A DNA stretch of 23,856 nt from JADDRA01 sp035553895 (GTDB taxonomy: Bacteria; Actinomycetota; Acidimicrobiia; Acidimicrobiales; CADCSY01): NCBI GenBank assembly GCA_035553895.1, contig DATMJI010000076.1, positions 1 to 23,856 of the forward strand. Reading direction: 5' to 3'. Positions 6,539 through 14,586 of the stretch are shown piece by piece. A model generated the notes under the pieces. It had not been told where the DNA came from and did no database searches. It worked only from the letters and a program-made list of their open reading frames with translations. Position 1 is the first letter of the stretch. Every line of letters begins with the position of its first letter. A program made the translations under genes and the position numbers.

Positions 6539-7395
6539 CCCACCGGCACGGTCACGGTCGCCTCGCCCGTGCTGCGGTAGGGGCTGAAGGAGCAGTCCGA
6601 GCCCTGGTTGTAGGCGAAGGTGGCGGTGTAGGTGCCCGCCTCCCCGTAGGTGTGGGTGAAGGTCTCCTCGAACTCGACGTTCTCGGGCGGCGGTGGTTCC
6701 CAGGAACCGTACCGGGGCTCGGGCGCCGCACAAGACGCCGTGCACAGGCTGACGTCCTCACCGGCCTCCCCGAAGGTCTGGGTGTTGATGCAGCTTCCGG
6801 CCGTGGCCGGGCCGTCGTCGCCCACCCGTACCGTGAAGGTGACCTCCTCGCCGGGCCGGGGACGCTCCGGCTGGAACCGCACCTCGACGCTCATCGGGGC
6901 GTTGGCCGGCTCCGGTTCGTAGCGCAGGGGCCCGCAGGCCGGATCCCGGCTGCTGCGGCAGGGAGCGACCGTGGTCGTGGTCGCCGGCGGCGCAGTGGAG
7001 ACCGGCGCCGCAGTGCCCGGAGCGGACACGGTGGTGGCGGCGGTCTCGGGTGAGTCCGGCTCGTCACGCCGAGGGGTGGCACCGTCGGGTTCGGTCCCGG
7101 ACCCGGACGGCGCACCGGAGACGGCGCTCGGGTCGGCGGCGGGTGCGCTGGCGTCGCCGGTTTCGGCTCGGGGGCCGGCCGTGGTGCTCGAGGCCACGCT
7201 GGCGGGGCCGATGGTGGTCACCAGCCGGGAGGAGTCGAGGTTGCTTCCCACCAAGATGCCGATGGCGAACAGGGCCGCCGAGGCCACGCCGGCACCGCCG
7301 ACCCAGCGGGAGCGGCGCTGGCGGCGCAGGCGCTCGGCCCGGGCGTAGACGTCGGTCAGCCGGGCGCTGCGCTGCGGATCAGGCTTCGAGGGCAT
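6535..7395 (-). CDS. Single-span membrane protein with extracellular PKD-like domain
   Basis: A 286-residue protein encoded directly after, and overlapping by 17 nt, an ECF sigma factor. Residues 1-30 are cytosolic and basic (RLTDVYARAERLRRQRRSRW); 31-51 are one membrane segment (WVGGAGVASAALFAIGILVG); 52-145 are a low-complexity Ser/Thr/Ala/Pro stalk; the rest is an outside domain with six cysteines and PKD-like strands (RPGEEVTFTVRVGDDGPAT; FTHTYGEAGTYTATFAYN). An AGGAG 7 nt before ATG 7395 supports the start. Position suggests an anti-sigma factor or sensor for the sigma factor, but there is no recognisable zinc-binding or ASD-type anti-sigma motif. A cell-wall binding role is equally possible. 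Confidence 0.75.
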   Translation of the reverse strand: MPSKPDPQRSARLTDVYARAERLRRQRRSRWVGGAGVASAALFAIGILVGSNLDSSRLVTTIGPASVASSTTAGPRAETGDASAPAADPSAVSGAPSGSGTEPDGATPRRDEPDSPETAATTVSAPGTAAPVSTAPPATTTTVAPCRSSRDPACGPLRYEPEPANAPMSVEVRFQPERPRPGEEVTFTVRVGDDGPATAGSCINTQTFGEAGEDVSLCTASCAAPEPRYGSWEPPPPENVEFEETFTHTYGEAGTYTATFAYNQGSDCSFSPYRSTGEATVTVPVG

Positions 7396-7876
7396 AGCGC
7401 AGCTCCTCTCGGTGGTCGCCGAGGCGGCCGCGCAGCGAGGCCAACCCCCGGTGGAGATGAGCCCCGACGGTTCCGGGGTTGATGCCGAGCACCCGGGCCA
7501 CCTCGGCCTCGGACAGATCCGCCAGGTGGCGCAGGACCACGACCTCCCGCTGGCGCCGGGGCAGCTTGCGCAGGGCGGCGGCGAGGGCCAGGCGGAGGGC
7601 TACGGCGTCGGTCGGATCCGGGCTGGAGAGGGCCATGACCGCCGGTCGGCGCCGCCGCAACTGGTCGAGGCACAAGTTGGTGGTGACCCGCAGGACCCAG
7701 GCCCGGCGATGCTCGAGATCGTGCACCCTCGACCAGTGGAGCCAAGTGCGGGCCAGGGCCTCGGCGGCGATGTCCTCGCCCAGGGTGCGGTCCCCCAGCA
7801 TCCGGGTGGCCAGGCACCGCGATCGCTCGAAGAGCGTGTCGAACGCCACCTCGAAGTCGTCGCGTCCATCGTCCAC
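7379..7876 (-). CDS. ECF (sigma-70 family, SigE/SigM-like) RNA polymerase sigma factor
   Basis: A short sigma factor of about 165 residues. Region 2 is seen in 'FEVAFDTLFERSRCLATRML' and the -10-binding helix EALARTWLHWSRV...RAWVLRVTTNLCLDQLRRRR; region 4 is 'LRKLPRRQREVVVLRHLADL' followed by the helix-turn-helix SEAEVARVLGINPGTVGAHLHRGLASLR. There is no C-terminal extension. GTG 7876 is preferred because GGAG lies 6 nt upstream; TTG 7888 and GTG 7879 are in-frame alternatives. It is divergent from the winged-helix gene at 7944, and overlaps the membrane-anchored PKD-like gene downstream, the classical position of a cognate anti-sigma factor. Confidence 0.9.
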   Translation of the reverse strand: MDDGRDDFEVAFDTLFERSRCLATRMLGDRTLGEDIAAEALARTWLHWSRVHDLEHRRAWVLRVTTNLCLDQLRRRRPAVMALSSPDPTDAVALRLALAAALRKLPRRQREVVVLRHLADLSEAEVARVLGINPGTVGAHLHRGLASLRGRLGDHREELRYALEA

Positions 7877-7929
7877 CACTGTCTCCAACGTCGGCCGGCG
7901 GCGCCCCCTTTACCGGAGAGGCACCGGGT

Positions 7930-7946
7930 TAGGGTACGCCTCGATG
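7930..7946 (+). promoter_or_regulatory. Leaderless-type -10 box TAGGGT before the winged-helix gene
   Basis: TAGGGT (7930-7935), 8 bases, then ATG 7944. There is no Shine-Dalgarno sequence between them. The -10 matches TAnnnT; the best -35 candidate (TTTACC, 7909-7914) is spaced 15 bp and weak. Confidence 0.55.
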
Positions 7947-8570
7947 GAGCCAGCGCCGGACCAACCCTCGGCGGTGCTCCACGCCGTGCGCCTCGCCGGC
8001 CGGGCCGAGCCCCGGCGCCTCGCCGGCCTGGCCGGCCTGGACGAGGACGGGGTGCGCCGCCAATTGGAGGCGCTGGCTGCCGCCGGGCTGGTCCGCCGCC
8101 ACGAGGGCCGCTTCGGGGGATGGGCGCCGACGCCGCTCGGCACCCGCCACGACGACGAGGTGCTGGCGGCCGAGCTCGAGACGCTCGGCGGTCGCCCCGG
8201 CCTCGAGGCGGCCTACCGGTCGTTCCTGGCCCTCAACCCGGAGTTGCTGGCTGCCTGCACCGACTGGCAGCTGGTGGCGTCCGAGCCCCACCCCAGGCGC
8301 AACGATCACCGAGACCGGGCCTACGACGCTGCCGTGCTGCGGCGGCTCGAGGGCGTCCACGGGCGGGTCCGGCCCGTGCTCGACGAGCTGGGTCGGCGCG
8401 CACCCCGCTTCGCCGGCTACGGTCCGCGTTTGCAGGCGGCCCTCGACCGGGTCCGGGCCGGGGACCACGAATGGTTCACCGGCGCCCTCGTCGACAGCTA
8501 TCACCAGGTGTGGTTCGAGCTCCACCAGGATCTCCTGCTCACCCTCGGCATCGAGCGGGGCGAGGAGTAG
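7944..8570 (+). CDS. Winged-helix DNA-binding protein with unknown C-terminal domain
   Basis: A 208-residue protein. Residues 8-60 read as a MarR-like winged helix: AVLHAVRLAGRAEPRRLAGL, then the recognition helix DEDGVRRQLEALAAAGLVRR and a wing (HEGRFGGWAPTPLGTRH). The C-terminal 140 residues contain conserved-looking blocks: FLALNPELLAACTDWQLV, RNDHRDRAYDAAVLRRL, and SYHQVWFELHQDLLLTLG. I do not recognise this domain from a characterised protein. The many His, Trp and Asp residues suggest a ligand-binding or all-helical sensor domain. ATG 7944 follows a TAGGGT box by 8 bases. It is divergent from the ECF sigma operon and precedes dapA; whether it regulates either is unknown. Confidence 0.7.
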   Translation: MEPAPDQPSAVLHAVRLAGRAEPRRLAGLAGLDEDGVRRQLEALAAAGLVRRHEGRFGGWAPTPLGTRHDDEVLAAELETLGGRPGLEAAYRSFLALNPELLAACTDWQLVASEPHPRRNDHRDRAYDAAVLRRLEGVHGRVRPVLDELGRRAPRFAGYGPRLQAALDRVRAGDHEWFTGALVDSYHQVWFELHQDLLLTLGIERGEE

Positions 8571-8617
8571 CGGGCCCCCCACCCCGGGCGGACAGGAACC
8601 GCGGGGCCGACCCCGGA

Positions 8618-8632
8618 TATGGTCTAGGCGTG
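8618..8632 (+). promoter_or_regulatory. Leaderless-type -10 box TATGGT upstream of dapA
   Basis: TATGGT (8618-8623), 6 bases, then GTG 8630. The first GTG is not in the dapA frame but opens a short ORF that ends on the dapA start. The spacing matches the other leaderless promoters in the window. Confidence 0.45.
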
Positions 8633-8695
8633 GTGAACCTTCCGTCGACCGGCTGCGGCCCGGGTAGGTGCGTGAGCACCGTCCCGGTCCCCTGA
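8630..8695 (+). CDS. Possible 21-codon leader peptide coupled to dapA
   Basis: GTG GTG AAC ... CCC TGA, encoding VVNLPSTGCGPGRCVSTVPVP. It begins 6 bases after a TATGGT box and its TGA shares its A with the ATG of dapA at 8695 (TGATG). dapA has no Shine-Dalgarno sequence before 8695, so re-initiation from this ORF would explain its translation. The peptide is rich in Pro, Val and contains two Cys, not Lys, so a lysine attenuator is not indicated. It may be coincidental: if dapA instead starts at GTG 8668, the ORF overlaps coding sequence. Confidence 0.35.
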   Translation: MVNLPSTGCGPGRCVSTVPVP

Positions 8696-9585
8696 TGGCC
8701 CGCTTCGGTCCGGTCGTCACCGCCATGGTGACGCCCTTCGACGACGATCTCGGCGTCGACTACGACGTCGCCGTCTCGCTGGCCCGCTGGTTGGCGGACC
8801 ACGGTTCCTCGGGGCTGGTCCTGGCCGGGACCACGGGCGAGAGCCCCACCCTCACCGACGACGAGAAGATCGAGCTCTTCCGCACCGTGGCCGAGGCCGT
8901 CACCGTGCCGGTCCTCGCCGGGGTCGGGAGTGCCGACACCCGCCACAGCATCGAGTTGGTGCGGGCGGCGGCGGCCACGGGCGTGGCCGCCATGCTCGTC
9001 GTCACGCCCTACTACAGCCGCCCCTCCCAGGCCGGGCTGTTCGCCCACTTCTCGGCGGTGGCCGGGGCCAGCGAGCTGCCGGTGGTGATCTACGACATCC
9101 CTCCACGCACCGGGCGCAAGGTGGCGACTGACACCCTGGTGGCGCTGGCCCGGGAGATCCCCAACGTGGTGGCGGTCAAAGACGCCGCCGCCAACCCGCC
9201 CGAGGCGGCCCGGCTGCTGGCGCGGACCCCCGCCAGTTTCGAGCTCTACAGCGGCGACGACGCCTACACCTTGCCGCTGCTGGCCGTGGGGGCGGTGGGG
9301 GTCATCAGCGTGGCCAGCCACTGGGCCGGGGCCGAGACCACCGCCATGATCGCCGCTTTCGAAAAGGGCGACGTCGCCGGGGCCCGGGCCCACCACCGCA
9401 CGCTGCTGCCGAGCTTCGCCTTCGAGGCCAGCGAGGAGGCCCCCAACCCGCTGCCCACCAAGGCCATGATGCGCGTCCTCGGCCACCCCGTGGGCCAGTG
9501 CCGCCCGCCCATGGGCCCGGCCCCGGCGGGGTTGGAGGACGAGGCCCGCCGGGTCCACGCCGAGTTGCAGGACGGAGCTCGCTGA
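8695..9585 (+). CDS. dapA: 4-hydroxy-tetrahydrodipicolinate synthase DapA
   Basis: DapA condenses pyruvate with aspartate semialdehyde, the first committed step to diaminopimelate and lysine. It is a 296-residue TIM barrel of the usual length. Catalytic residues are visible: Thr46-Thr47 in AGTTGES, Tyr107 in VTPYYSRP, Tyr133 and Arg138 in IYDIPPRTG, and the Schiff-base Lys162 in VVAVKDAAAN. ATG 8695 (MARFGPVVTAMVTPF) aligns with the conserved start of the barrel and overlaps the leader ORF stop; GTG 8668 is an in-frame alternative that adds nine residues, which is similar to the N-terminal length in mycobacterial DapA. Its stop abuts the start of rnj, so the two are co-transcribed. Confidence 0.96.
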   Translation: MARFGPVVTAMVTPFDDDLGVDYDVAVSLARWLADHGSSGLVLAGTTGESPTLTDDEKIELFRTVAEAVTVPVLAGVGSADTRHSIELVRAAAATGVAAMLVVTPYYSRPSQAGLFAHFSAVAGASELPVVIYDIPPRTGRKVATDTLVALAREIPNVVAVKDAAANPPEAARLLARTPASFELYSGDDAYTLPLLAVGAVGVISVASHWAGAETTAMIAAFEKGDVAGARAHHRTLLPSFAFEASEEAPNPLPTKAMMRVLGHPVGQCRPPMGPAPAGLEDEARRVHAELQDGAR

Positions 9586-11238
9586 GTGGCTGCTCCCGTT
9601 CGCATCACCTTCCTCGGGGGCCTCGGGGAGATCGGGCGCAACTGCGCCTGCTTCGAGCTCGACGGGCGCATCGTCCTCCTCGACTGCGGGCTCATGTTCC
9701 CCGAGTCCGAGATGCTGGGCGTCGACCTGGTGCTGCCGGACTTCACCTGGCTGCGGGACAACGCCGACCGGGTGGAGGGCTGCGTGCTCTCTCACGGCCA
9801 CGAAGACCACGTGGGGGCCCTGTCCTTCCTCCTACGGGACCTGTCCTTTCCCATCTACGGCTCGGCGCTGACGCTGGGCATCGCCCGTAACCGCATCGAA
9901 GAGGCCGGGCTGCTCGACCGGACCGAGCTCATCGCCGTGGACGACGGGGACCAGCGCCAGATCGGCCCCTTCGACGTCGAGTTCATCCCCGTCACCCACT
10001 CCGTGCCCGACGGCTTCGCCACCGCCTGGCATACGCCCCAGGGTGTGATCCTGCATTCCGGCGACTGGAAGCTCGATCTCACCCCAGTCGACGGGCGCAC
10101 CACCGATCTGGCCCGCATCGGCCAGATTGCCGCCAGCAAGGGCATCCGGCTGTTGCTGGCCGACTCCACCAACGCCGAGGAGGAGGGCCATACCCGCTCC
10201 GAGCGGGCCATCGGCACCTCCCTGCGGGGCCTCTTCGCCACCGCCCGGGGCCAGCGCATCATCACCGCCTGCTTCGCCAGCCACATCCACCGGATCCAAC
10301 AGATCGCCGACGTGGCCCTGGCCGAGGGCCGGGTGATCGCCACCCTCGGGTTGTCGATGAAGAAGAACGTGCGCCTGGCGCGCGACCTGGGCCGCCTGCG
10401 CATCCCCGACGACCGGGTGTGCGACATCGCCGACATCGACGACGTCGCTCCCGAGAAGCTCTGCGTCATCTCCACCGGCTCCCAGGGCGAACCCCTTTCC
10501 GCGCTGGCCCGCATGGCGGCCAACGAGAACAAGTGGATCCGGGTGGGCCCGGGCGACACCGTCATCCTCAGCTCGCACCCCATCCCCGGCAACGAGACCA
10601 GCGTGGGCAAGGTCATCGACGGCCTGCACCGCCTGGGCGCCGACGTCATCCATTCCGGCATCGCCGACGTGCACACCACCGGCCACGCCAAGGCCGAGGA
10701 GATCAAGACTTTGCTGTCGGTCACCGACCCGGAGTGGCTCATCCCCGTCCACGGCGAGTACCGCCACATGATCCACCACGGCCGCCTGGCGGTGTCGGTG
10801 GGCCTGCTCGAGGACGACGTGCTCATCTGCTCCGACGGCGACCAGGTGGAGCTGAGCGACGACGGGCTGCGCCGGGTGGGGGAGGTGCCGGCCGGCTACC
10901 TCTACGTCGACGGGGTGGTGGGCGACGTCAACCACGGCGTGCTGCGCGACCGCCGGGTGCTGTCCGAGGAGGGGGTGGTGGTCGTCATCGTCACCGTCGA
11001 CGTGAAGTCGAGCCAGGTGATCGCCGGTCCGGAGATCGTGACCCGGGGATGGGTGCACGCTCCCGAGGCCGAGGACCTCCTGGAGGAAGCTCGCCAGCGG
11101 GTGGTGGACGCCATCGAGCGCGCCGGCGACACCGACTTCGACACCCTCAAGCGGGTGGTGCGCAAGGCCCTGGCCGCCTTCGTCAACCAGCGCACCCGGC
11201 GCAAGCCCATGATCGTCCCCGTGATCATGGAGGCCTGA
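9586..11238 (+). CDS. rnj: Ribonuclease J
   Basis: RNase J is a metallo-beta-lactamase/beta-CASP endo- and 5'-3' exoribonuclease active in rRNA maturation and mRNA turnover. At 550 residues it is the usual length. The zinc motif HGHEDH is at 70-75, with further ligands at His138 (VTHSVPDG) and in LHSGDWKLD. Beta-CASP motifs include FASHIHRIQQIADVA, STGSQGEP, HTTGHAKAEE and IPVHGEYRHM. The C-terminal domain is present (VNQRTRRKPMIVPVIME). GTG 9586 directly follows the dapA stop with no gap. The dapA-rnj-ftsK order is common in Actinobacteria. Confidence 0.96.
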   Translation: MAAPVRITFLGGLGEIGRNCACFELDGRIVLLDCGLMFPESEMLGVDLVLPDFTWLRDNADRVEGCVLSHGHEDHVGALSFLLRDLSFPIYGSALTLGIARNRIEEAGLLDRTELIAVDDGDQRQIGPFDVEFIPVTHSVPDGFATAWHTPQGVILHSGDWKLDLTPVDGRTTDLARIGQIAASKGIRLLLADSTNAEEEGHTRSERAIGTSLRGLFATARGQRIITACFASHIHRIQQIADVALAEGRVIATLGLSMKKNVRLARDLGRLRIPDDRVCDIADIDDVAPEKLCVISTGSQGEPLSALARMAANENKWIRVGPGDTVILSSHPIPGNETSVGKVIDGLHRLGADVIHSGIADVHTTGHAKAEEIKTLLSVTDPEWLIPVHGEYRHMIHHGRLAVSVGLLEDDVLICSDGDQVELSDDGLRRVGEVPAGYLYVDGVVGDVNHGVLRDRRVLSEEGVVVVIVTVDVKSSQVIAGPEIVTRGWVHAPEAEDLLEEARQRVVDAIERAGDTDFDTLKRVVRKALAAFVNQRTRRKPMIVPVIMEA

Positions 11239-11275
11239 CCGCCTCCACTGGGGCCGCTCCTGGGGCCGCTGCCCG

Positions 11276-11325
11276 GCTTTGTGTGCGCGGATGTGCCCTA
11301 TAGCCACCATCAGTGCACACAAAGC
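11276..11325. promoter_or_regulatory. Long-loop inverted repeat between rnj and ftsK
   Basis: GCTTTGTGTGC (11276-11286) and GCACACAAAGC (11315-11325) are perfect 11-bp complements separated by 28 bases that include CCTATAGCC. It starts 38 bases after the rnj stop. It is unusually AT-rich for this genome. It could be the rnj terminator, or a two-half-site operator around a promoter for ftsK. Just upstream the 11-mer CTGGGGCCGCT occurs twice in tandem (11248-11258, 11260-11270). Confidence 0.6.
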
Positions 11326-11383
11326 TGCGGGTCGGGGGGATGGCAAGCCGCGCCCTGTTGCTGGTGTTACCGTTGTGGGCACT

Positions 11384-13747
11384 GTGGCTACTGCTACCCG
11401 ACAGCGCCGGTCCCCGAAGAAGCGGCCGCCGGCCCGGGCGTCGGGCTCCAAGAAGCCGAAGAACAAGGCGACGGCGGCGCAGCGGCGCCAGCAGGTCGAG
11501 CGCCGCCGGGCCCGGATCGACGCGGCCAAGCGGGGCCTCGGACGGGGCGACGTCTGGGGGGCGGTCCTGGTGGTGCTCGGGGCCCTGGTCGCCCTCGGCA
11601 CCTGGGCCGACGTGGGCGGTCCGGTCGGGCGCCGCCTCGACCGCGCCCTCGACGGTGCCGTGGGCGGGGCCCGGCTGGTGCTGCCGGCGGTGCTGGTGTG
11701 GATCGGTGCCCTGCTGGTGCGGGGCCGGGCCGGCGGCGGCACGGCCCGCATCGCCGCCGGCCTCGGTCTGGCCCTGGTCGCCGGCACCGGCCTGGCCGAC
11801 CTGACGGCGGGCGGTGCCGGAGGTGCCCTGGGGGGAGCGATCGGTGGTCGTCTGGAGGACCTGGTCTCGGTGTGGGGGGCGTCCCTCCTGCTGGTGGCCG
11901 GTCTCGTCGCCTCCGTCCTCGTCCTGACCGCCACCACGGTCCGTGCTGCCGCCGAACACGTCTCGGCCGGCGGGACCCGGCTGGCGTCCGGGGCCCGGCC
12001 CGTCGCCGGCGGAGCCCGCCGGGCCCTGCGCTGGCTCACCACCGTCGGCGACCGCTCCGGCGGGGGAGCCGGGGCCGAGGTCGACATCCCGGGGACGGAC
12101 CCCGGCGCCGGGGCCCCGCCGGTGGTGCTCTTCGACGGCGCCGCCGAGCGGGACGACGAGCAGACGGCCCCCCGAACCACGCCGGCGGCCCCGGTCACCG
12201 GGGAGCCGGTCGACCCCGAGCAGCTGGCCATCGACCTCGGGCCCGCCGGGGCCCGCAGCTCCTGGAGGCTGCCCCCGCTGGCCCTGCTGGAGCGTATGCC
12301 GGCCCAGGAGATCGACCGCCATCTGGTGGAGCAGGCCGGCCGCACCCTCGAGCGGGCGCTGGCCGCCCACGGGGTGGAGACCCGCCTGGCGGGCATGACC
12401 GTCGGACCCACCGTCACCCGCTACGAGCTCGAGCTCGGCCCCGGCGTCAAGGTGGCCCGGGTCACCTCGCTCAACCGGGACATCGCCTACGCCATGGCCT
12501 CGCCCGACGTGCGTATCCTCGCCCCCATCCCCGGCCGCTCGGCCATCGGCGTGGAGGTCCCCAACACCCAGCGCCAGATCGTGGCCGTGGGCGACATCCT
12601 GGCCAGCCCGGAGGCGGCCCGGGCCACCCACCCCTGCGAGGTCGCCCTCGGCCGCGACATCAGCGGCCGGGCGGTGCTGGCCAACCTGGCCGAGATGCCC
12701 CACCTGCTCATCGCCGGGGCCACCGGTGCCGGCAAGTCGTCGTGCCTGAACAGCCTGCTCACCTCGGTGCTCCTGCGCAGCACGCCCGACCAGGTCCGCC
12801 TCATCCTGGTCGACCCCAAGCGGGTGGAACTGGGCCAGTACAACGGGCTACCCCACCTGCTCACCCCGGTGGTCACCAACCCCAAGAAGGCGGCCAACGC
12901 CCTCTCGTGGGCGGTCAAGGAGATGGAGCGCCGCTACGACCTGCTCTCCGAGGTCGGCGTGCGCGACATCACCGGCTACAACGGCGCCGTCGACCGGGGG
13001 GAGCTGCGGACCGAGGCCCGGGCCGAGGGCGTCGACGACCCGGGGGAGCCCACCTACGAACGCCTGCCCTACATCATCGTGGTGGTCGACGAGCTCAACG
13101 ACTTGATGATGGTCGCCGCCCGCGACGTCGAGGAGTCGATCTGCCGCATCGCCCAGATGGCCCGGGCCGTGGGCATCCACCTGGTCATCGCCACCCAGCG
13201 GCCGTCGGTCAACGTCATCACCGGGGTCATCAAGGCCAACATCCCGGCCCGGCTGGCCTTCGCCGTGTCCAGCCTGGCCGACAGCCGGGTCATCCTCGAC
13301 CAGGGCGGGGCCGAGCGCCTGGTGGGCCGGGGCGACATGCTCCTGCTCGGGGCGGCCTCGTCCACCCCCCGGCGCATCCAGGGGTCATGGGTCGGCGAGG
13401 CCGAGGTCCACAAGGTGGTGGCCCACTGGCGCCGGCAGTCTCCCAAGGTGGTCTCCACCGTGGAGCTGGGCGGCGACGACCCCCTGGTGGGCGACGGCCC
13501 CGGCTCGGGCCCGGGCGACGACGACGACGAGCTGTGCCGGGCCGCCATGGAGCTCATCGTCCGCTCCCAGCTGGGCTCCACCTCCATGCTCCAGCGCAAG
13601 CTGCGGGTGGGCTTCGCCCGGGCCGGCCGGCTCATGGACCTCCTCGAGCAGCGGGGCGTGGTCGGCCCCTCCACCGGCTCCAAGGCCCGTGACGTGCTCA
13701 TGACCCCCGAGGAGCTCGACGCCCTCCAGGGCGCCTCGGCCGACTGA
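11384..13747 (+). CDS. ftsK: DNA translocase FtsK
   Basis: FtsK/SpoIIIE pumps DNA at the division septum and helps resolve chromosome dimers. The N-terminus is very basic (RQRRSPKKRPPARASGSKK), followed by four membrane segments (about residues 59-78, 98-114, 124-142 and 167-187). After a Gly/Ala/Pro linker come the alpha domain (GVETRLAGMTVGPTVTRYEL) and the motor with Walker A GATGAGKS (Lys451) and Walker B IIVVVDELNDLMM; many relatives have DEFADLMM. The C-terminal gamma winged helix is intact (GSTSMLQRKLRVGFARAGRL). The start is uncertain: GTG 11384 lies 10 bases after TACCGT (11368-11373); GTG 11375 and an open frame to 11279 are alternatives. Length is about 787 residues, within the family range. 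Confidence 0.95.
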   Translation: MATATRQRRSPKKRPPARASGSKKPKNKATAAQRRQQVERRRARIDAAKRGLGRGDVWGAVLVVLGALVALGTWADVGGPVGRRLDRALDGAVGGARLVLPAVLVWIGALLVRGRAGGGTARIAAGLGLALVAGTGLADLTAGGAGGALGGAIGGRLEDLVSVWGASLLLVAGLVASVLVLTATTVRAAAEHVSAGGTRLASGARPVAGGARRALRWLTTVGDRSGGGAGAEVDIPGTDPGAGAPPVVLFDGAAERDDEQTAPRTTPAAPVTGEPVDPEQLAIDLGPAGARSSWRLPPLALLERMPAQEIDRHLVEQAGRTLERALAAHGVETRLAGMTVGPTVTRYELELGPGVKVARVTSLNRDIAYAMASPDVRILAPIPGRSAIGVEVPNTQRQIVAVGDILASPEAARATHPCEVALGRDISGRAVLANLAEMPHLLIAGATGAGKSSCLNSLLTSVLLRSTPDQVRLILVDPKRVELGQYNGLPHLLTPVVTNPKKAANALSWAVKEMERRYDLLSEVGVRDITGYNGAVDRGELRTEARAEGVDDPGEPTYERLPYIIVVVDELNDLMMVAARDVEESICRIAQMARAVGIHLVIATQRPSVNVITGVIKANIPARLAFAVSSLADSRVILDQGGAERLVGRGDMLLLGAASSTPRRIQGSWVGEAEVHKVVAHWRRQSPKVVSTVELGGDDPLVGDGPGSGPGDDDDELCRAAMELIVRSQLGSTSMLQRKLRVGFARAGRLMDLLEQRGVVGPSTGSKARDVLMTPEELDALQGASAD

Positions 13748-13751
13748 CCCG

Positions 13752-13801
13752 CCCGGTCCGGTGCCGGAGCGGCGCCAGGCGCCGCTGCAGTCCCGGAGAA
13801 C
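13752..13801 (+). repeat. Palindromic intergenic repeat, copy B
   Basis: A 50-nt element four bases after the ftsK stop, matching the 19070-19119 copy at 38 of 50 positions. The distal half, including CAGTCCCGGAGAA, is nearly identical, and the left outer arm is degenerate. The centre forms a near-perfect stem AGCGGCGCC-A-GGCGCCGCT. The CAACGG-plus-hairpin module of the other copies is absent; a different hairpin, CCCCGCC-GGTG-GGCGGGG, lies at 13829-13846. Confidence 0.75.
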
Positions 13802-13863
13802 GTCGTCCGTCCCGGAGCTGGCCCCGCGCCCCGCCGGTGGGCGGGGGCGACCACCATGGGGTG

Positions 13864-14586
13864 GTGACCCCCCTGTCGGTGGACGTGCGCGGCCTCGGCC
13901 ACCGCTTCGCCTCCCGGGGTGGACACATCGAGGTGCTGGACGGGCTCGACCTGGCCGTCGCCGCCGGTGACCACGTGGCCCTCGTCGGCCAGTCCGGTGC
14001 TGGCAAGTCCACCCTCCTCGCCGTGCTCGGCGGCCTGGAACCGCCCCAGCGGGGACAGGTGGTGGTCGAGGGCCACGACCTGGCCGGCCTGTCCGGTGAC
14101 GAGCTGGCCGCCTTCCGGCGCCAGACCGTGGGCTTCGTCTTCCAGCACTTCGGGCTGCTGGAGACGCTGTCGGCGGCCGAGAACGTGGAGCTGGCCTGCA
14201 CGCTGGCCGGCGTGGCCCGCCAGCGCCGGGGGCACCGGGCCCGCCAGCTCCTCGATGCGGTGGGGTTGGCGCCTCGGGCCAGCCACCGGCCGCCCGAGCT
14301 GAGCGGCGGGGAGCGCCAGCGGGTGGCCATCGCCCGGGCCCTGGCCAACCAGCCCCGGGTGGTGCTGGCCGACGAGCCGACCGGCAACCTCGACGAGGAC
14401 AGCGCCGCCCTGGTGGTCGAGTTGCTGGAGACCCTGCCGGGCGACCACGGCTGCACCCTGGTGGTGGTCACCCACAACCGGGCTCTGGCCCGCCGGGCCG
14501 GGCGCCGCCTCGTACTGCGTGACGGCTGCCTGCACGAGAACGAGCCGGCGAGCCCGTCCACCTCGTCCCCGGGCCCGGCCCGGTGA
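13864..14586 (+). CDS. ABC transporter ATP-binding protein (MacB/LolD class)
   Basis: A 240-residue ATPase. Walker A VGQSGAGKST has Lys48; the Q loop is FVFQHFGLLETLSAAENVEL; signature LSGGERQRVAIARAL; Walker B VVLADEPTGNLDE; switch histidine in VVVTHN. The sequence 'DEPTGNLDE' and the Q-loop region are those of the MacB/LolD/FtsE group, which power mechanotransmission permeases. GTG 13864 gives the usual N-terminus (VTPLSVDVRGLGHRF); GTG 13861 and 13837 are in frame. Its stop overlaps the permease start (GTGA), so the pair forms one transporter. Substrate is not indicated by sequence; the following lipoprotein gene may be a partner. Confidence 0.92.
   Translation: MTPLSVDVRGLGHRFASRGGHIEVLDGLDLAVAAGDHVALVGQSGAGKSTLLAVLGGLEPPQRGQVVVEGHDLAGLSGDELAAFRRQTVGFVFQHFGLLETLSAAENVELACTLAGVARQRRGHRARQLLDAVGLAPRASHRPPELSGGERQRVAIARALANQPRVVLADEPTGNLDEDSAALVVELLETLPGDHGCTLVVVTHNRALARRAGRRLVLRDGCLHENEPASPSTSSPGPAR

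Noticed and set aside
8630..8692. Lysine-responsive attenuator peptide before dapA
   Set aside because: The short ORF has no lysine codons, and no lysine riboswitch structure was recognised in this short leader.
11281..13692. 803-codon plus-strand frame over ftsK
   Set aside because: Arg/Pro/Gly-rich shadow in another frame of ftsK, which has intact Walker motifs and gamma domain.
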